64,000 nucleotides of DNA from Neobacillus sp. DY30 (GCF_030123065.1 NZ_CP126093.1:35001-99000), one strand, 5' to 3'; numbered from the stretch's first letter, positions 37,853 through 48,626 are shown. The notes: generated by a model not told the origin, from the letters alone. Made by a program: numbers and translations.

Positions 37853-38620
37853 ATGTTATTTGATACACATGTACATTTAAACGCGGAACAATATGAGGAA
37901 GATCTAGAAGAAGTTATTCAAAGAGCACAGGAAGCGGGAGTATCACATATGGTTTGTGTGGGCTTTGACAGACCAACAATAAACAAAGCAATGGAGCTTG
38001 CTGAAAAACACGATTTTATTTATGCCTGCATAGGCTGGCATCCGGTAGATGCCATTGACATGACAGAGGAGGACTTGATTTGGATTGAAGAACTTGCTTC
38101 CCATCCAAAGGTAGTCGCAATTGGAGAAATGGGCCTTGATTACCATTGGGACAAGTCTCCGAAGGATATCCAAAAAGAGGTGTTTCGAAAGCAAATCCAG
38201 CTGGCTAAAAAGGTAAAACTTCCAATTGTAATCCATAATCGGGAAGCAACAGCTGATATCGTAGAAATATTACGGGAAGAGGGTGCAGCTGAGGTTGGGG
38301 GAATTATGCATTGCTTTAGCGGCAGTCCTGAAGTCGCCGTAGAATGTCTAAAAATGAATTTTTATATTTCACTTGGAGGACCTGTTACGTTTAAAAATGC
38401 CAAAAAACCCAAAGAAGTGGCAGCGCTCGTTCCAATAGAAAAACTCTTGATTGAAACCGACTGTCCGTATCTAGCTCCCCATCCTTATCGTGGAAAAAGG
38501 AATGAACCTGGTTATGTAAAGTTAGTTGCAGAGCAAATTGCTGAAATTAAAGGAATACCATTTGAGGCTGTTGCGGAAATAACCACTGCTAATGCCAAGA
38601 AAATATTCGACATAAACTGA
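37853..38620 (+). CDS. tatD: TatD-family metal-dependent DNase (YabD)
   Basis: A 255-residue TIM-barrel hydrolase of the TatD family. Metal ligands are visible in LFDTHVHLN, GEMGLDYHW, PIVIHNREA, GIMHCFSGS and IETDCPYLAP. Homologues act as 3'-5' DNases and in D-amino acid tRNA deacylation. AAAGGAG precedes the ATG. Confidence 0.94.
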   Translation: MLFDTHVHLNAEQYEEDLEEVIQRAQEAGVSHMVCVGFDRPTINKAMELAEKHDFIYACIGWHPVDAIDMTEEDLIWIEELASHPKVVAIGEMGLDYHWDKSPKDIQKEVFRKQIQLAKKVKLPIVIHNREATADIVEILREEGAAEVGGIMHCFSGSPEVAVECLKMNFYISLGGPVTFKNAKKPKEVAALVPIEKLLIETDCPYLAPHPYRGKRNEPGYVKLVAEQIAEIKGIPFEAVAEITTANAKKIFDIN

Positions 38621-38622
38621 TA

Positions 38623-38664
38623 GACAAGCTTGTCGAAGTAAAAAGAAGCTTGTCCGAATTTTTT
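38623..38664 (+). terminator. Terminator after tatD
   Basis: GACAAGCTT (38623-38631) and AAGCTTGTC (38646-38654) form a 9-bp stem, followed by TTTTTT. Confidence 0.8.
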
Positions 38665-38857
38665 ACTATAACTTAAAGTTCTACACGTCTCCTTTACCTC
38701 ATAGGATAACCGTGTCGAGAAGTTTTCCTTTGCAAATTTCCCAACTATATGCATAATAGGAAATACGTTCACAACAAATGCAAGGGTTGACAGCCGACAG
38801 CATGTTTTACAATAATCTCTCCGAGAGAAGGAGGCGTTTTTCATCGTATTCAAACAC

Positions 38858-40036
38858 ATGAAAAACCTGTTTTCCAAGTCTTTGAGTAAGAAAAGGTTGG
38901 CGATCACTTTTGCTAGTTTTGTAGTTTTAGCAGCACTTCTTGGTTTTTCATACTATGAAGGATCTAAGTATACCGTTGCCTTGACTCTTAACGGACAGCA
39001 AAAAGTAATAAAAACGCATGCCAATACAGTTAAGGATGTATTTGCTCAACTGGGGATACCTCTCAACTCAAAAGACTACTTGTCACCTTCAGCTGATGCT
39101 AAGGTGAAGGACAATCAAAACATTGTCTGGAAGCAAGCAAAGCAGGTTCAAATTGTCCTAGACAACGAGAAAAAAACGATATGGACAACAGCAGGTACAG
39201 TCGCTGAGCTGCTAAAAGAGCAACAAATTGTATTGAACGAACAGGATGAATTATCACCAAAACCGCAGGACACGATTAAAAGCAAGATGGATATTCGCAT
39301 CAAACTAGCTCTTCATCTTACACTAGTTGACGGCGGGAAAGAGCAACAGGTATGGTCCACTTCGGCTACGGTCGCTGACTTTTTAACACAACAGGGGATT
39401 AAACTTAATGAATATGACCGAGTTGAACCGTCATTATCAGAGACATTGCAAAAGGATGGCGTTATTAACGTCATTCGCGTAGAAAAAGTCACCGATGTAG
39501 TGGAAGAACCAATTCAATTTGCCGTTATCACCAAGAAGGATGAGGGCTTAGAAAAAGGAAAACAAGTAACTGTTACAGAAGGTAAACAGGGCATTGTATC
39601 CAAAGAATATGAGGTCATCTTGGAAAATGGTAAAGAAGTTTCAAGAAAATTAATTGGTGAGCGGAAGCTTAGAGAGAAACTTGATAAAGTTGTGGCTGTC
39701 GGATCGAAGGAATTAGCTATTCAAGTTTCCCGTGGAGCAGAAACAGGAACTGAGTTTTATGTTAATACTACTGCCTATACTGCCTATTGTAACGGCTGTT
39801 CAGGAAGAACAGCTACGGGATTTGATCTGCGTGCAAACCCAGGTGCAAAGGTGATTGCCGTTGACCCGCGAGTTATTCCCTTAGGAACAAAGGTTTACGT
39901 GGAAGGCTACGGCTATGCTGTAGCAGCTGATACCGGCGGCGCCATAAAGGGCCACAAGATTGATGTTTTTTTCCCAACAAAGGCCGAGGCTTTCCGCTGG
40001 GGAGTCAGGAAGGTAAAAATTAAGATATTACAATAA
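38858..40036 (+). CDS. yabE: YabE: DUF348/G5/3D-domain cell-wall protein (resuscitation-promoting type)
   Basis: A cell-wall-active protein with an N-terminal membrane helix (about residues 12-32), two or three DUF348 repeats (40-200), a G5 domain (about 205-285) and a C-terminal 3D domain (about 300-392) with VIAVDPRVIPLGTKVYVEGYG and the catalytic aspartates of DTGGAIKGHKIDVF, likely a lytic transglycosylase. The start is unclear: the first ATG (38858) has no ribosome binding site, while a perfect AAGGAGG (38828-38834) lies 8 bases before an in-frame ATC (38843). Translation from there would add IVFKH. Confidence 0.9.
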   Translation: MKNLFSKSLSKKRLAITFASFVVLAALLGFSYYEGSKYTVALTLNGQQKVIKTHANTVKDVFAQLGIPLNSKDYLSPSADAKVKDNQNIVWKQAKQVQIVLDNEKKTIWTTAGTVAELLKEQQIVLNEQDELSPKPQDTIKSKMDIRIKLALHLTLVDGGKEQQVWSTSATVADFLTQQGIKLNEYDRVEPSLSETLQKDGVINVIRVEKVTDVVEEPIQFAVITKKDEGLEKGKQVTVTEGKQGIVSKEYEVILENGKEVSRKLIGERKLREKLDKVVAVGSKELAIQVSRGAETGTEFYVNTTAYTAYCNGCSGRTATGFDLRANPGAKVIAVDPRVIPLGTKVYVEGYGYAVAADTGGAIKGHKIDVFFPTKAEAFRWGVRKVKIKILQ

Positions 40037-40045
40037 GCTTAACGC

Positions 40046-40075
40046 TGCAGAGGTTTAATTAGCCTCTGCATTTTG
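40046..40075 (+). terminator. Terminator after yabE
   Basis: TGCAGAGG and CCTCTGCA form an 8-bp perfect stem with a 9-base loop, then TTTTGCTTTTT. Confidence 0.8.
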
Positions 40076-40220
40076 CTTTTTCTCCAATATTCTTTATACT
40101 TACAACGAATACATTAAACTCTTTACTAAATAATATGAATGCATTTGTTAATATAGACGATGGACATTACAAAAATGTTTCATTTATTTTAGTTTTTTAT
40201 CATTCATATCGGAGGAACTA

Positions 40221-41649
<1,429 letters not shown>

Positions 41650-41652
<3 letters not shown>

Positions 41653-41676
41653 ACCTTTTTAGGTCTATTTTTTTTT
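41650..41676 (+). terminator. Terminator after ksgA
   Basis: TAGACCT and AGGTCTA form a 7-bp perfect stem with a 4-base loop, then eight T. Confidence 0.85.
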
Positions 41677-41707
41677 CGTTTTTTGCAGATTGTAGATTAG
41701 TTTTTAA

Positions 41708-42450
41708 TCGAGGATCTTGAGGGCGTACGAGCCGAGAGGAGGATTAGTCCCCAATGGAGGTTCTTGAGGACAAATCGCACGAGCGGAGAGGAGGATTATC
41801 TTCAATGGAGGGTCTTGAGGACAAATCGCACGAGCGGAGAGGAGGATTAGTCCCCAATGGAGGTTCTTGAGGACAAATCGCACGAGCGGAGAGGAGGATT
41901 ATCTTCAATGGAGGGTCTTGAGGACAAATCGCACGAGCGGAGAGGAGGAGTAGTCCCCAATGGAGGGTCTTGGGGACAAATCCGTACGAGCCGCCAGGAG
42001 GAGTAGTCCCCAATGGAGGGTCTTGAGGACAAAACGTACGAGCCGCTAGGAGGATTAGTCTTCAATGGAGGGTCTTGAGGACAAAACGTACGAGCCGCCA
42101 GGAGGATTAGTCTTCAATGGAGGGTCTTGAGGACAAAACGTACGAGCTACCAGGAGGATTAGACCTCAATGGAGGGTCTTGAGGACAAATCGCACGAGCG
42201 GAGAGGAGGAGTAGTCCCCAATGAAGGGTCTTGAGGACAAAACGTACGAGCTGCCAGGAGGATTAGACCTCAATGGAGGGTCTTGAGGACAAATCCGTAG
42301 AGCCACAAGGAGGATTAGACCTCAATAGAGGTTCTTGAGGACAAATCCGTACGAAGCGCCAGGAGGATTAGTCTTCAATAGAGGGTCTTGAGGACAAATT
42401 CGTACGAGCTGCCAGGAGGATTAGACCTCAATAGAGGGCCTTGAGAGCCG
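41708..42450. repeat. Tandem array of about 15 units of 52 bp
   Basis: The motif TCTTGAGGAC recurs at 41762, 41813, 41865, 41916, 42021, 42073, 42125, 42177, 42229, 42281, 42333 and 42386, with variants at 41715, 41968 and 42439: a period of 51-53, mostly 52. Each unit holds AGGAGGATTAG, CAATGGAGGGTCTTGAGGAC and either CGCACGAGCGGAG or CGTACGAGCCGCC. GTCCYCAA before and TTGAGGAC after the unit centre are complementary, so each unit can form a hairpin. The period is not a multiple of 3, so it is not a coding repeat. This accounts for most of the 900-base gap between ksgA and yabG. Confidence 0.93.
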
Positions 42451-42492
42451 AAAATAAGTAGAGCATTTTTCTTTAACTAAAGGCAGTCCATT

Positions 42493-42521
42493 CACAAAAC
42501 GCTGTGTAGTTGCATAGCCTA
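42493..42521 (+). promoter_or_regulatory. Sigma-K promoter of yabG
   Basis: CACA (42493-42496, fits mACm), 16-base spacer, CATAGCCTA (42513-42521, fits CATANNNTA exactly). yabG is transcribed by sigma-K in the mother cell of B. subtilis. Confidence 0.8.
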
Positions 42522-42577
42522 TCAAAGAGAAACTTTATTTGGAAGGCCTATAAGCTGGTCTAATTGGAGTGACAGCA

Positions 42578-43462
42578 GTGAATATAAAGATGATGGATAT
42601 TGTCGGCAGACGGTCCTATAACTGTGATATTCTATTCCGAGTTATTGATATTCAAACACTAAATGGCCAGAAATTTGCAATCCTATATGGTGAGGATATA
42701 CGCTTGATGGCAGATGCACCTTATGATGATTTAGTAGTCATTAACTCAAATGTAAGATCAAAAATAGTACAGGAATACAAAAACCTTGAAGAGCAATCCT
42801 TCCGTTTATTTGCACAGGACATTGATTTACTGAAGCAAAGGCAGGATTACGAAGCGACAGGCGGCTATGTTAAGCCGGCCAATTATTTTCAGATGCCGGG
42901 AAAGGTTCTGCACTTGGATGGAGATAACGATTACTTACAAAAGTGCATGACTCTATACGAGAAAATTGGTATTCCTGTCTATGGCATTCATTGTAACGAA
43001 AAAGAAATGCCAAATAAAATAGGCGGTTTAATTGATCAATATCGACCTGATATTTTAGTCATTACTGGTCATGATGCTTACTCAAAGTCTAAGGGGAAAA
43101 TAACAGATATTAATGCATACCGCCACTCTAAGCACTTCGTCCAAACTGTCAAGGAGGCAAGAAGGAAAATACCACATTTAGACCAACTCGTCATTTTCGC
43201 AGGTGCTTGCCAATCACACTTTGAATCCTTGATACATGCAGGAGCAAATTTTGCTAGTTCCCCTTCTCGAATCAATATACACGCTCTAGACCCCGTTTAT
43301 ATCGTAGCAAAAATCAGCTTCACGCCGTTTATGGAAAGTATCAATGTTTGGGATGTACTGAGAAACACACTTACAGGAGAAAAGGGACTAGGAGGCATTG
43401 AAACCAAAGGAGTCTTACGTACAGGAATGCCGTATAATCCTGTCCAGGAAGAAGAGTTATAA
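42578..43462 (+). CDS. yabG: Sporulation-specific protease YabG
   Basis: A 294-residue spore coat protease that trims SpoIVA, SafA and other coat proteins late in sporulation. Typical segments are IVGRRSYNCDILFRV at the N terminus, PDILVITGHDAYSK in the middle and FAGACQSHFESLIHAGANFASSPSR with the likely catalytic Cys and His region. GTG 42578 is preferred over GTG 42569 because TTGGAG lies 8 bases upstream and homologues begin at this point. A sigma-K promoter is present. Confidence 0.94.
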   Translation: MNIKMMDIVGRRSYNCDILFRVIDIQTLNGQKFAILYGEDIRLMADAPYDDLVVINSNVRSKIVQEYKNLEEQSFRLFAQDIDLLKQRQDYEATGGYVKPANYFQMPGKVLHLDGDNDYLQKCMTLYEKIGIPVYGIHCNEKEMPNKIGGLIDQYRPDILVITGHDAYSKSKGKITDINAYRHSKHFVQTVKEARRKIPHLDQLVIFAGACQSHFESLIHAGANFASSPSRINIHALDPVYIVAKISFTPFMESINVWDVLRNTLTGEKGLGGIETKGVLRTGMPYNPVQEEEL

Positions 43463-43495
43463 GCCTTTAAAAAAATTAAAGGTTTATTTTTTTTA
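43463..43495 (+). terminator. Terminator after yabG
   Basis: AAGCCTTTAA pairs with TTAAAGGTTT across a short A-rich loop, followed by eight T. Confidence 0.75.
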
Positions 43496-43571
43496 TATAC
43501 ACATAATCCGCCTTTGTTAGGGAAACTATAATGATTGTTGAAAATTGGGAGAAAAAGTAGAAGAAAAGATA

Positions 43572-43601
43572 TTGACAATCTTTTTGTCGGACTGATATAA
43601 T
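43572..43601 (+). promoter_or_regulatory. Upstream sigma-A promoter of veg
   Basis: TTGACA (43572-43577), 18-base spacer, TATAAT (43596-43601); both hexamers are full consensus. A second strong promoter follows 43 bases downstream. Confidence 0.75.
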
Positions 43602-43614
43602 TTTATGTTTTTAT

Positions 43615-43643
43615 TTGACAGGACTATGTCAGTGTGATATACT
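43615..43643 (+). promoter_or_regulatory. Proximal sigma-A promoter of veg
   Basis: TTGACA (43615-43620), 17-base spacer, TATACT (43638-43643) just before the veg ribosome binding site. veg has one of the strongest vegetative promoters in B. subtilis. Confidence 0.85.
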
Positions 43644-43664
43644 TTACACAGTGAGGTGGACCGA

Positions 43665-43928
43665 ATGCCAAAAACCTTAGCCGATATTAAAAAGGCTCTT
43701 GATTCAAATTTAGGGAAAAGATTGTTGCTCAAGGCAAACGGAGGACGTAGAAAGACAATCGAACGATCAGGCGTATTAGCTGAAACGTACCCTTCGGTTT
43801 TTGTAATCGAGTTAGATCAAGAAGAGAATTCATTTGAACGAGTTTCATACAGCTATGCAGATGTACTTACTGAAACGGTTCAAATAACCTTCTATGAAGA
43901 TGCAGCAGGAAACATAGCTTTAAGTTAG
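43665..43928 (+). CDS. veg: Veg protein (biofilm formation stimulator)
   Basis: An 87-residue small protein, very conserved in Bacillaceae: [20 protein letters not shown] and [16 protein letters not shown] are recognisable. In B. subtilis Veg stimulates biofilm matrix genes through SinR and affects germination; the mechanism is not settled. ATG 43665 follows GAGGTGG by about 7 bases; an in-frame GTG at 43656 overlaps that site and is rejected. Confidence 0.95.
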   Translation: MPKTLADIKKALDSNLGKRLLLKANGGRRKTIERSGVLAETYPSVFVIELDQEENSFERVSYSYADVLTETVQITFYEDAAGNIALS

Positions 43929-43948
43929 AATATAGGGCAATTCTTCAG

Positions 43949-43980
43949 GGCAGAAAATCATTCGATTTTCTGCCTTTTGC
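43949..43980 (+). terminator. Terminator after veg
   Basis: GGCAGAAAATC and GATTTTCTGCC form an 11-bp perfect stem with a 4-base loop, then TTTTGCTTT. Confidence 0.88.
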
Positions 43981-44011
43981 TTTGCATAAAATAAAAACGA
44001 ATTCTAAATAA

Positions 44012-44018
44012 CATACTA
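44012..44018 (+). promoter_or_regulatory. Possible sigma-G -10 element of sspF
   Basis: CATACTA matches the sigma-G -10 consensus CATNHTA, about 36 bases before sspF. A GCATA sequence (43984-43988) resembles the -35 but lies 23 bases away, too far, so the promoter assignment is tentative. Confidence 0.4.
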
Positions 44019-44053
44019 ATAGTGCCGTGAGTGATATAAAAGGGGTTGTTTAG

Positions 44054-44239
44054 ATGGCAAGAAGAAGAGGAATTATGTCCAGCCAATTTAAAGAAGAACT
44101 AGCAAAAGAACTGGGCTTTTACGATGTCGTTCAAAAAGAAGGTTGGGGCGGCATCAGGGCTAAGGACGCAGGGAACATGGTAAAACGAGCCGTTGAATTA
44201 GCTTCCGAACAGTTGATGAAAAACAACAGGAATTCTTAA
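44054..44239 (+). CDS. sspF: Alpha/beta-type small acid-soluble spore protein SspF
   Basis: A 61-residue SASP family protein of the SspF branch: [23 protein letters not shown] at the N terminus region and [21 protein letters not shown]. The GPR protease-type glutamate context and the [12 protein letters not shown]-binding helix are visible. It binds spore DNA. AAAAGGGG precedes the ATG. Location between veg and ispE matches B. subtilis. Confidence 0.94.
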   Translation: MARRRGIMSSQFKEELAKELGFYDVVQKEGWGGIRAKDAGNMVKRAVELASEQLMKNNRNS

Positions 44240-44315
44240 AAATCAAGGCGGCTGTTGCCACAATTATTAGTCAGGCATTTGCTTCTCAATATTTAAACAA
44301 AACAGGCACCACGGT

Positions 44316-44350
44316 AAGACCAGGGAGATAAAAACCCTGGTCTTTAAATA
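44316..44350 (+). terminator. Terminator after sspF
   Basis: AAGACCAGGG and CCCTGGTCTT form a 10-bp perfect stem; the T run after it is broken (TTTAAATATT). The 75 bases between sspF and this hairpin show nothing recognisable. Confidence 0.65.
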
Positions 44351-44432
44351 TTATTCATAGACTTTTTTTCCTATCAGAAGTTTTGTGGTAAAATAGGAAA
44401 AAATATGAACGATAGAAGTGTAGGTGTGAGTA

Positions 44433-45302
44433 GTGAAGCTTTTAGTAAAAGCACCAGCCAAAATTAATCTTTCTTTGGATGTTTTATATAAGCGCCCTGA
44501 TGGTTTTCATGAAGTTGAGATGATCATGACAACGATTGATTTGGCGGACCGTGTTGAACTAACATTATTGGAACAGGATAAAATACATATTCTCTCCCAT
44601 AACCGCTATGTTCCTGATGATCAAAGGAACTTAGCCTTTCAAGCAGCACAATTGTTAAAAGACCGATATCAAGTTAAAAAAGGGGTCCAAATAACAATTG
44701 AAAAAACAATTCCGGTTGCGGCCGGCCTGGCCGGCGGCAGCAGTGACGCAGCTGCAACTCTTCGAGGCCTTAATAAACTATGGAACCTTGGTTTAACGTT
44801 GGACGAGTTAGCTAGTCTTGGTTCGGAAATAGGATCGGATGTATCATTTTGTGTGTATGGCGGCACAGCTTTGGCGAGAGGCAGAGGAGAGATGATTACT
44901 AACCTGCCAGCTCCGCCAACATGTTGGGTGATCTTAGCAAAACCATTTATTGGTGTCTCGACAGCAGAGGTTTATCGCCGTTTAGATTTAAATGGAATGA
45001 AGCACCCTAATATTGGCGAGATGGTCAAAGCGATTCAGAATAATGACTATCAAAATGTATGTGAAAATGTTGGAAATGTCCTAGAGGATGTTACACTAAA
45101 ACTTCATCCAGAGGTAGCGCAAATCAAGGAGCAAATGAAGCGTTTTGGTGCTGACGCCGTGCTGATGAGCGGAAGCGGGCCCACAGTCTTTGGGATTGTC
45201 CAGCACGATTCGAGAATGCACCGGATTTATAATGGACTTAGAGGATTTTGTGATCAAGTATTTGCTGTAAGAATGCTTGGTGAACGACATACCCTTGATT
45301 AA
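44433..45302 (+). CDS. ispE: 4-diphosphocytidyl-2-C-methyl-D-erythritol kinase
   Basis: Fourth step of the non-mevalonate isoprenoid pathway. The 289-residue GHMP kinase has [13 protein letters not shown], the ATP-binding [20 protein letters not shown] and [12 protein letters not shown]. The GTG start follows AGGTG. Order sspF-ispE-purR is that of B. subtilis. Confidence 0.96.
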   Translation: MKLLVKAPAKINLSLDVLYKRPDGFHEVEMIMTTIDLADRVELTLLEQDKIHILSHNRYVPDDQRNLAFQAAQLLKDRYQVKKGVQITIEKTIPVAAGLAGGSSDAAATLRGLNKLWNLGLTLDELASLGSEIGSDVSFCVYGGTALARGRGEMITNLPAPPTCWVILAKPFIGVSTAEVYRRLDLNGMKHPNIGEMVKAIQNNDYQNVCENVGNVLEDVTLKLHPEVAQIKEQMKRFGADAVLMSGSGPTVFGIVQHDSRMHRIYNGLRGFCDQVFAVRMLGERHTLD

Positions 45303-45358
45303 AAACGTACGTTAATGATATCCTATAAGTAGAATATTCGTCTTCTTGGAGGATTGCT

Positions 45359-46189
45359 ATGAAGTTTCGCCGCAGTGAACGATTGATAGATATGACAAGC
45401 TATTTACTTGACCATCCGCGCCAGCTGGTACCGCTTACCTTCTTTGCTGAACGTTATTCTTCTGCAAAATCTTCTATCAGTGAAGACTTAGCAATAGTTA
45501 AAGAAACCTTCGAACAAAGAGGAATCGGAACGCTGCAAACTGTCCCTGGTGCAGCGGGTGGAGTTAAATTTTTTGTAAGTGTAAGTGACGAAGAGGCAAG
45601 ACCATTTGTAAATAAGTTATGTTCGTTAATTGCCCACCCTGACCGGCTGTTACCTGGGGGGTACTTGTATTTAACTGACATTTTAGGTGACCCATCTGTT
45701 GTACAAAAAGCGGGCAGGATAATCGCATCCGCTTATTTAGATACGAAAATCGATGTGGTCATGACTGTAGCTACAAAAGGGATTCCCCTTGCATATGCAG
45801 TAGCGAGTCAGTTGAATACACCGGTTGTAATTGTTAGACGAGATAGTAAAGTAACGGAAGGCCCAACTGTCAGCATTAACTATGTTTCTGGGTCAGCAAA
45901 AAGAATTCAAACTATGGTTCTTTCAAAAAGAAGTTTGGCTCAGGGCTCGCGGGTCTTGATTGTCGACGACTTTATGAAAGCAGGCGGTACGGTAATGGGA
46001 ATGATCAGCTTACTGGAAGAATTTAATGCCTCCGTCGCTGGGATTGCCGTTTTGGTAGAAGCTGAAAAAATTGAAGAACGACTTGTAGATGAATACAAAT
46101 CACTTGTTAAACTGACAGATGTTGATGTAAAAGAAAAGAGAATACAGGTTACAGAAGGAAATTACTTTAAACGAAGAACGGAGGAATAA
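45359..46189 (+). CDS. purR: Purine operon repressor PurR
   Basis: A 276-residue regulator with an N-terminal winged helix (residues 1-70, KFRRSERLIDMTSYLL) and a C-terminal phosphoribosyltransferase fold with the PRPP loop VLIVDDFMKAGGT. In B. subtilis it represses purine genes and is released by PRPP (and displaced through ppGpp competition). GGAGG precedes the ATG. It overlaps closely with yabJ (3 bases between), an operon known to include spoVG downstream. Confidence 0.96.
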   Translation: MKFRRSERLIDMTSYLLDHPRQLVPLTFFAERYSSAKSSISEDLAIVKETFEQRGIGTLQTVPGAAGGVKFFVSVSDEEARPFVNKLCSLIAHPDRLLPGGYLYLTDILGDPSVVQKAGRIIASAYLDTKIDVVMTVATKGIPLAYAVASQLNTPVVIVRRDSKVTEGPTVSINYVSGSAKRIQTMVLSKRSLAQGSRVLIVDDFMKAGGTVMGMISLLEEFNASVAGIAVLVEAEKIEERLVDEYKSLVKLTDVDVKEKRIQVTEGNYFKRRTEE

Positions 46190-46192
46190 GCA

Positions 46193-46567
46193 ATGAAAGT
46201 TGTTCAAACTAACCAAGCGCCGGCTGCGATTGGCCCATATTCACAAGGAATCATCGTAAATAATTTATTTTATAGCTCCGGTCAAATTCCTTTGACAGCA
46301 GAGGGAGTCATGATCGAGGGCGGTGTAAAAGAACAAACCCATCAAGTCTTTAAAAATTTGGCTGCCGTGCTTACAGCCGCAGGGGCTTCTTTTGAAACAG
46401 TCGTAAAGGCAACTGTTTTCATTAAAAGTATGGATGACTTTGCTGCGATTAATGAAGTATATGGTGAATATTTTTCAAAGAATAAACCGGCACGTTCTTG
46501 TGTAGAAGTAGCAAGATTACCGAAAGATGCTTTGGTTGAGATCGAAGTCATTGCGCTCGTGAAATAA
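46193..46567 (+). CDS. ridA: RidA-family enamine/imine deaminase YabJ
   Basis: A 124-residue trimeric protein that hydrolyses reactive 2-aminoacrylate-type enamines. Family motifs: [21 protein letters not shown] and the substrate-binding Arg in [20 protein letters not shown] precedes the ATG. It is cotranscribed with purR; its terminator overlaps its last codons. Confidence 0.96.
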   Translation: MKVVQTNQAPAAIGPYSQGIIVNNLFYSSGQIPLTAEGVMIEGGVKEQTHQVFKNLAAVLTAAGASFETVVKATVFIKSMDDFAAINEVYGEYFSKNKPARSCVEVARLPKDALVEIEVIALVK

Positions 46568-46582
46568 TCGAGCGTTTTTTTT
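46554..46582 (+). terminator. Terminator after yabJ
   Basis: CGCTCG (in the last codons of yabJ) and CGAGCG form a 6-bp GC-rich stem, then eight T. Confidence 0.78.
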
Positions 46583-46679
46583 ATTTTATTCTATAGCCAC
46601 TATAGTAACGTAAAATATCAGACTTTTTGCAATGTTCACCATTTTGTCTAAAATATTTTTAAAATATTTAATAGATTAA

Positions 46680-46709
46680 GAAGGATTTACTAGAAGCCTT
46701 GTTGAATTT
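46680..46709 (+). promoter_or_regulatory. Sigma-H promoter of spoVG
   Basis: GAAGGATTT (46680-46688, fits RNAGGAWWW), 12-base spacer, GTTGAATTT (46701-46709, fits RNNGAATWW). spoVG is a classic sigma-H gene. Confidence 0.88.
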
Positions 46710-46749
46710 ATAAAACTAGCTTTTTAACATAAGAAAAGGGTGTGAGCAC

Positions 46750-47040
46750 ATGGAAGTAACAGACGTAAGATTACGCCGCGTTAACACTGATGGCCGTATG
46801 AGAGCGATTGCATCAATTACACTAGACAATGAATTCGTTGTTCATGACATCCGCGTTATTGACGGCAACAATGGTTTATTTGTGGCTATGCCAAGTAAAC
46901 GTACTCCAGATGGAGAATTTCGTGATATTGCGCATCCAATCAACTCTGGGACGCGCGGAAAAATACAAGAAGCTGTCCTTGCTGAGTACCACCGCTTAGG
47001 TGAATTAGAAGTAGAATTTGAAGAAGCCGGAGCTTCCTAG
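46750..47040 (+). CDS. spoVG: SpoVG regulatory protein
   Basis: A 96-residue RNA- and DNA-binding regulator affecting cell division, sporulation and, in other species, virulence. It starts [20 protein letters not shown] and has the conserved [20 protein letters not shown] and DIAHPI. GGGTG precedes the ATG. Sigma-H promoter upstream. Confidence 0.97.
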   Translation: MEVTDVRLRRVNTDGRMRAIASITLDNEFVVHDIRVIDGNNGLFVAMPSKRTPDGEFRDIAHPINSGTRGKIQEAVLAEYHRLGELEVEFEEAGAS

Positions 47041-47056
47041 AAAGTAGTATTCAACT

Positions 47057-47089
47057 AGAGCCTACTACACAAGTAGCGCTCTTTTTTTA
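47057..47089 (+). terminator. Terminator after spoVG
   Basis: AGAGC-CTACT pairs with AGTAG-C-GCTCT (one bulge), followed by seven T. Confidence 0.8.
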
Positions 47090-47231
47090 TTTATCCCCCT
47101 GCATCCTCTATATTCCTTTCTCTAATTTTTTCAAAATAACAAATTCGGACACTTTTCTTACATTCCTTGAAATGACTGACTAATTACGTTAATATTTTTA
47201 ATGGATAAAAAGGTAAATTGGAGGACTGTTC

Positions 47232-48605
47232 ATGTCTAATCGTTATGCTGTGATTTTGGCCGCAGGACAAGGAACTCGGATGAAGTCAAAGCTATATAAA
47301 GTATTACATCCTGTATGTGGTAAGCCAATGGTTCAACATGTTGTGGATCAAGTGAAGAAGTTAAATATTCAAGAATTGGTTACCGTAATCGGTCATGGGG
47401 CTGAAATGGTAAAAGCTCAATTAGGCGAAGAAAGTCATTACGCCCTTCAAGAAGAACAGCTTGGAACTGCACATGCTGTTATGCAGGCACAGAACGCCCT
47501 GGAAGGGAAAGAAGGGGTTACCATTGTAGTTTGCGGTGATACTCCTCTAATTAAAGCAGAAACGATGGAGTCTTTATTTAAACACCATGAGGAATTATCT
47601 GCAAAGGCAACTATCCTTACAGCAAGAATTGATGACCCAACTGGATACGGTCGGATTATTCGAAATGAAAATGGTTTTGTAGAAAAAATTGTTGAGCATA
47701 AAGATGCAACAGATACAGAACGGGAAATAAATGAAATTAATACAGGCACCTATTGTTTTGATAATGCTGCTTTGTTTGAAGCGTTGAAGAAGGTTTCAAA
47801 TGATAATGTACAGGGCGAATTTTATTTGCCAGATGTTGTCGAAATCTTAAAAAATCAGGGAGAAGTTGTTACTGCTTTTCAAACGACCGATCTTGAGGAA
47901 ACGTTAGGTGTTAATGATAGAGTTGCTTTGGCTGAAGCAGAAAGGATTATGCGCAGCCGTATAAATGAAAGTCATATGCGAAATGGAGTTACCATTATTG
48001 ATCCTGCAAATACCTACATTGAATCCGATGTTGTAATTGGTCAGGATACAATTGTTCTTCCGGGTACAATCTTAAAAGGCAGAACCGTAATTGGTGCAGA
48101 TTGCCAAATTGGACCAAACACAGAAATTGATACATGTGAGGTTGGAGATGAAACGGTAATCCGCCAATCTGCCGCTTATAGTAGCTCGATTGGGTCCCTT
48201 GTAACTATTGGTCCGTTTGCACATATTAGACCTGATTCCGATATACACGATGAAGTTAAAATTGGGAACTTTGTTGAGATTAAAAAGGCGGTTTTCGGCA
48301 AGGGAAGTAAAGCTTCTCATCTTAGCTATATTGGTGACGCTGAGGTTGGCAGTGACGTGAATATCGGCTGTGGATCGATAACTGTTAATTATGATGGAAA
48401 AAATAAATTTTTAACAAGGATTGAGGATGGAGTCTTTATAGGTTGTAACTCCAATCTAGTTGCACCGGTTACCGTTGGAATAGGAGCGTATGTGGCTGCT
48501 GGTTCAACCATTACGAAGGATGTTCCTGGTAACGCATTATCCATTGCACGTGCACAACAGGTAAATAAGGAAAACTACGTCGATAAGCTTAATAAGAAAA
48601 AATAA
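47232..48605 (+). CDS. glmU: Bifunctional UDP-GlcNAc pyrophosphorylase / GlcN-1-P acetyltransferase
   Basis: Makes UDP-N-acetylglucosamine for cell wall. The 457-residue enzyme has the N-terminal uridyltransferase ([20 protein letters not shown], residues 9-28) and a C-terminal left-handed beta-helix acetyltransferase with hexapeptide repeats (about 250-440) and catalytic His in [13 protein letters not shown] precedes the ATG. Followed by prs after about 20 bases. Confidence 0.97.
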   Translation: MSNRYAVILAAGQGTRMKSKLYKVLHPVCGKPMVQHVVDQVKKLNIQELVTVIGHGAEMVKAQLGEESHYALQEEQLGTAHAVMQAQNALEGKEGVTIVVCGDTPLIKAETMESLFKHHEELSAKATILTARIDDPTGYGRIIRNENGFVEKIVEHKDATDTEREINEINTGTYCFDNAALFEALKKVSNDNVQGEFYLPDVVEILKNQGEVVTAFQTTDLEETLGVNDRVALAEAERIMRSRINESHMRNGVTIIDPANTYIESDVVIGQDTIVLPGTILKGRTVIGADCQIGPNTEIDTCEVGDETVIRQSAAYSSSIGSLVTIGPFAHIRPDSDIHDEVKIGNFVEIKKAVFGKGSKASHLSYIGDAEVGSDVNIGCGSITVNYDGKNKFLTRIEDGVFIGCNSNLVAPVTVGIGAYVAAGSTITKDVPGNALSIARAQQVNKENYVDKLNKKK

Positions 48606-48626
48606 GCATTAATATTGGAGGGCATT

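Noticed and set aside
38512..38907. A 131-codon minus-strand frame over tatD end and yabE start
   Set aside because: It overlaps two conserved genes and the tatD terminator, with no recognisable protein pattern. An antisense RNA at yabE is known in B. subtilis, but I see no clear promoter to support one here.
41744..42065. Overlapping minus-strand reading frames with repeated CPQDPP and LRSCDLSSR peptides
   Set aside because: They are by-products of the 52-bp tandem array; the period is not a multiple of three, there is no ribosome binding site, and the frames shift between units.
41708..42450. CRISPR array
   Set aside because: Units are contiguous and alike over their whole length; there are no unique spacers and no cas genes.
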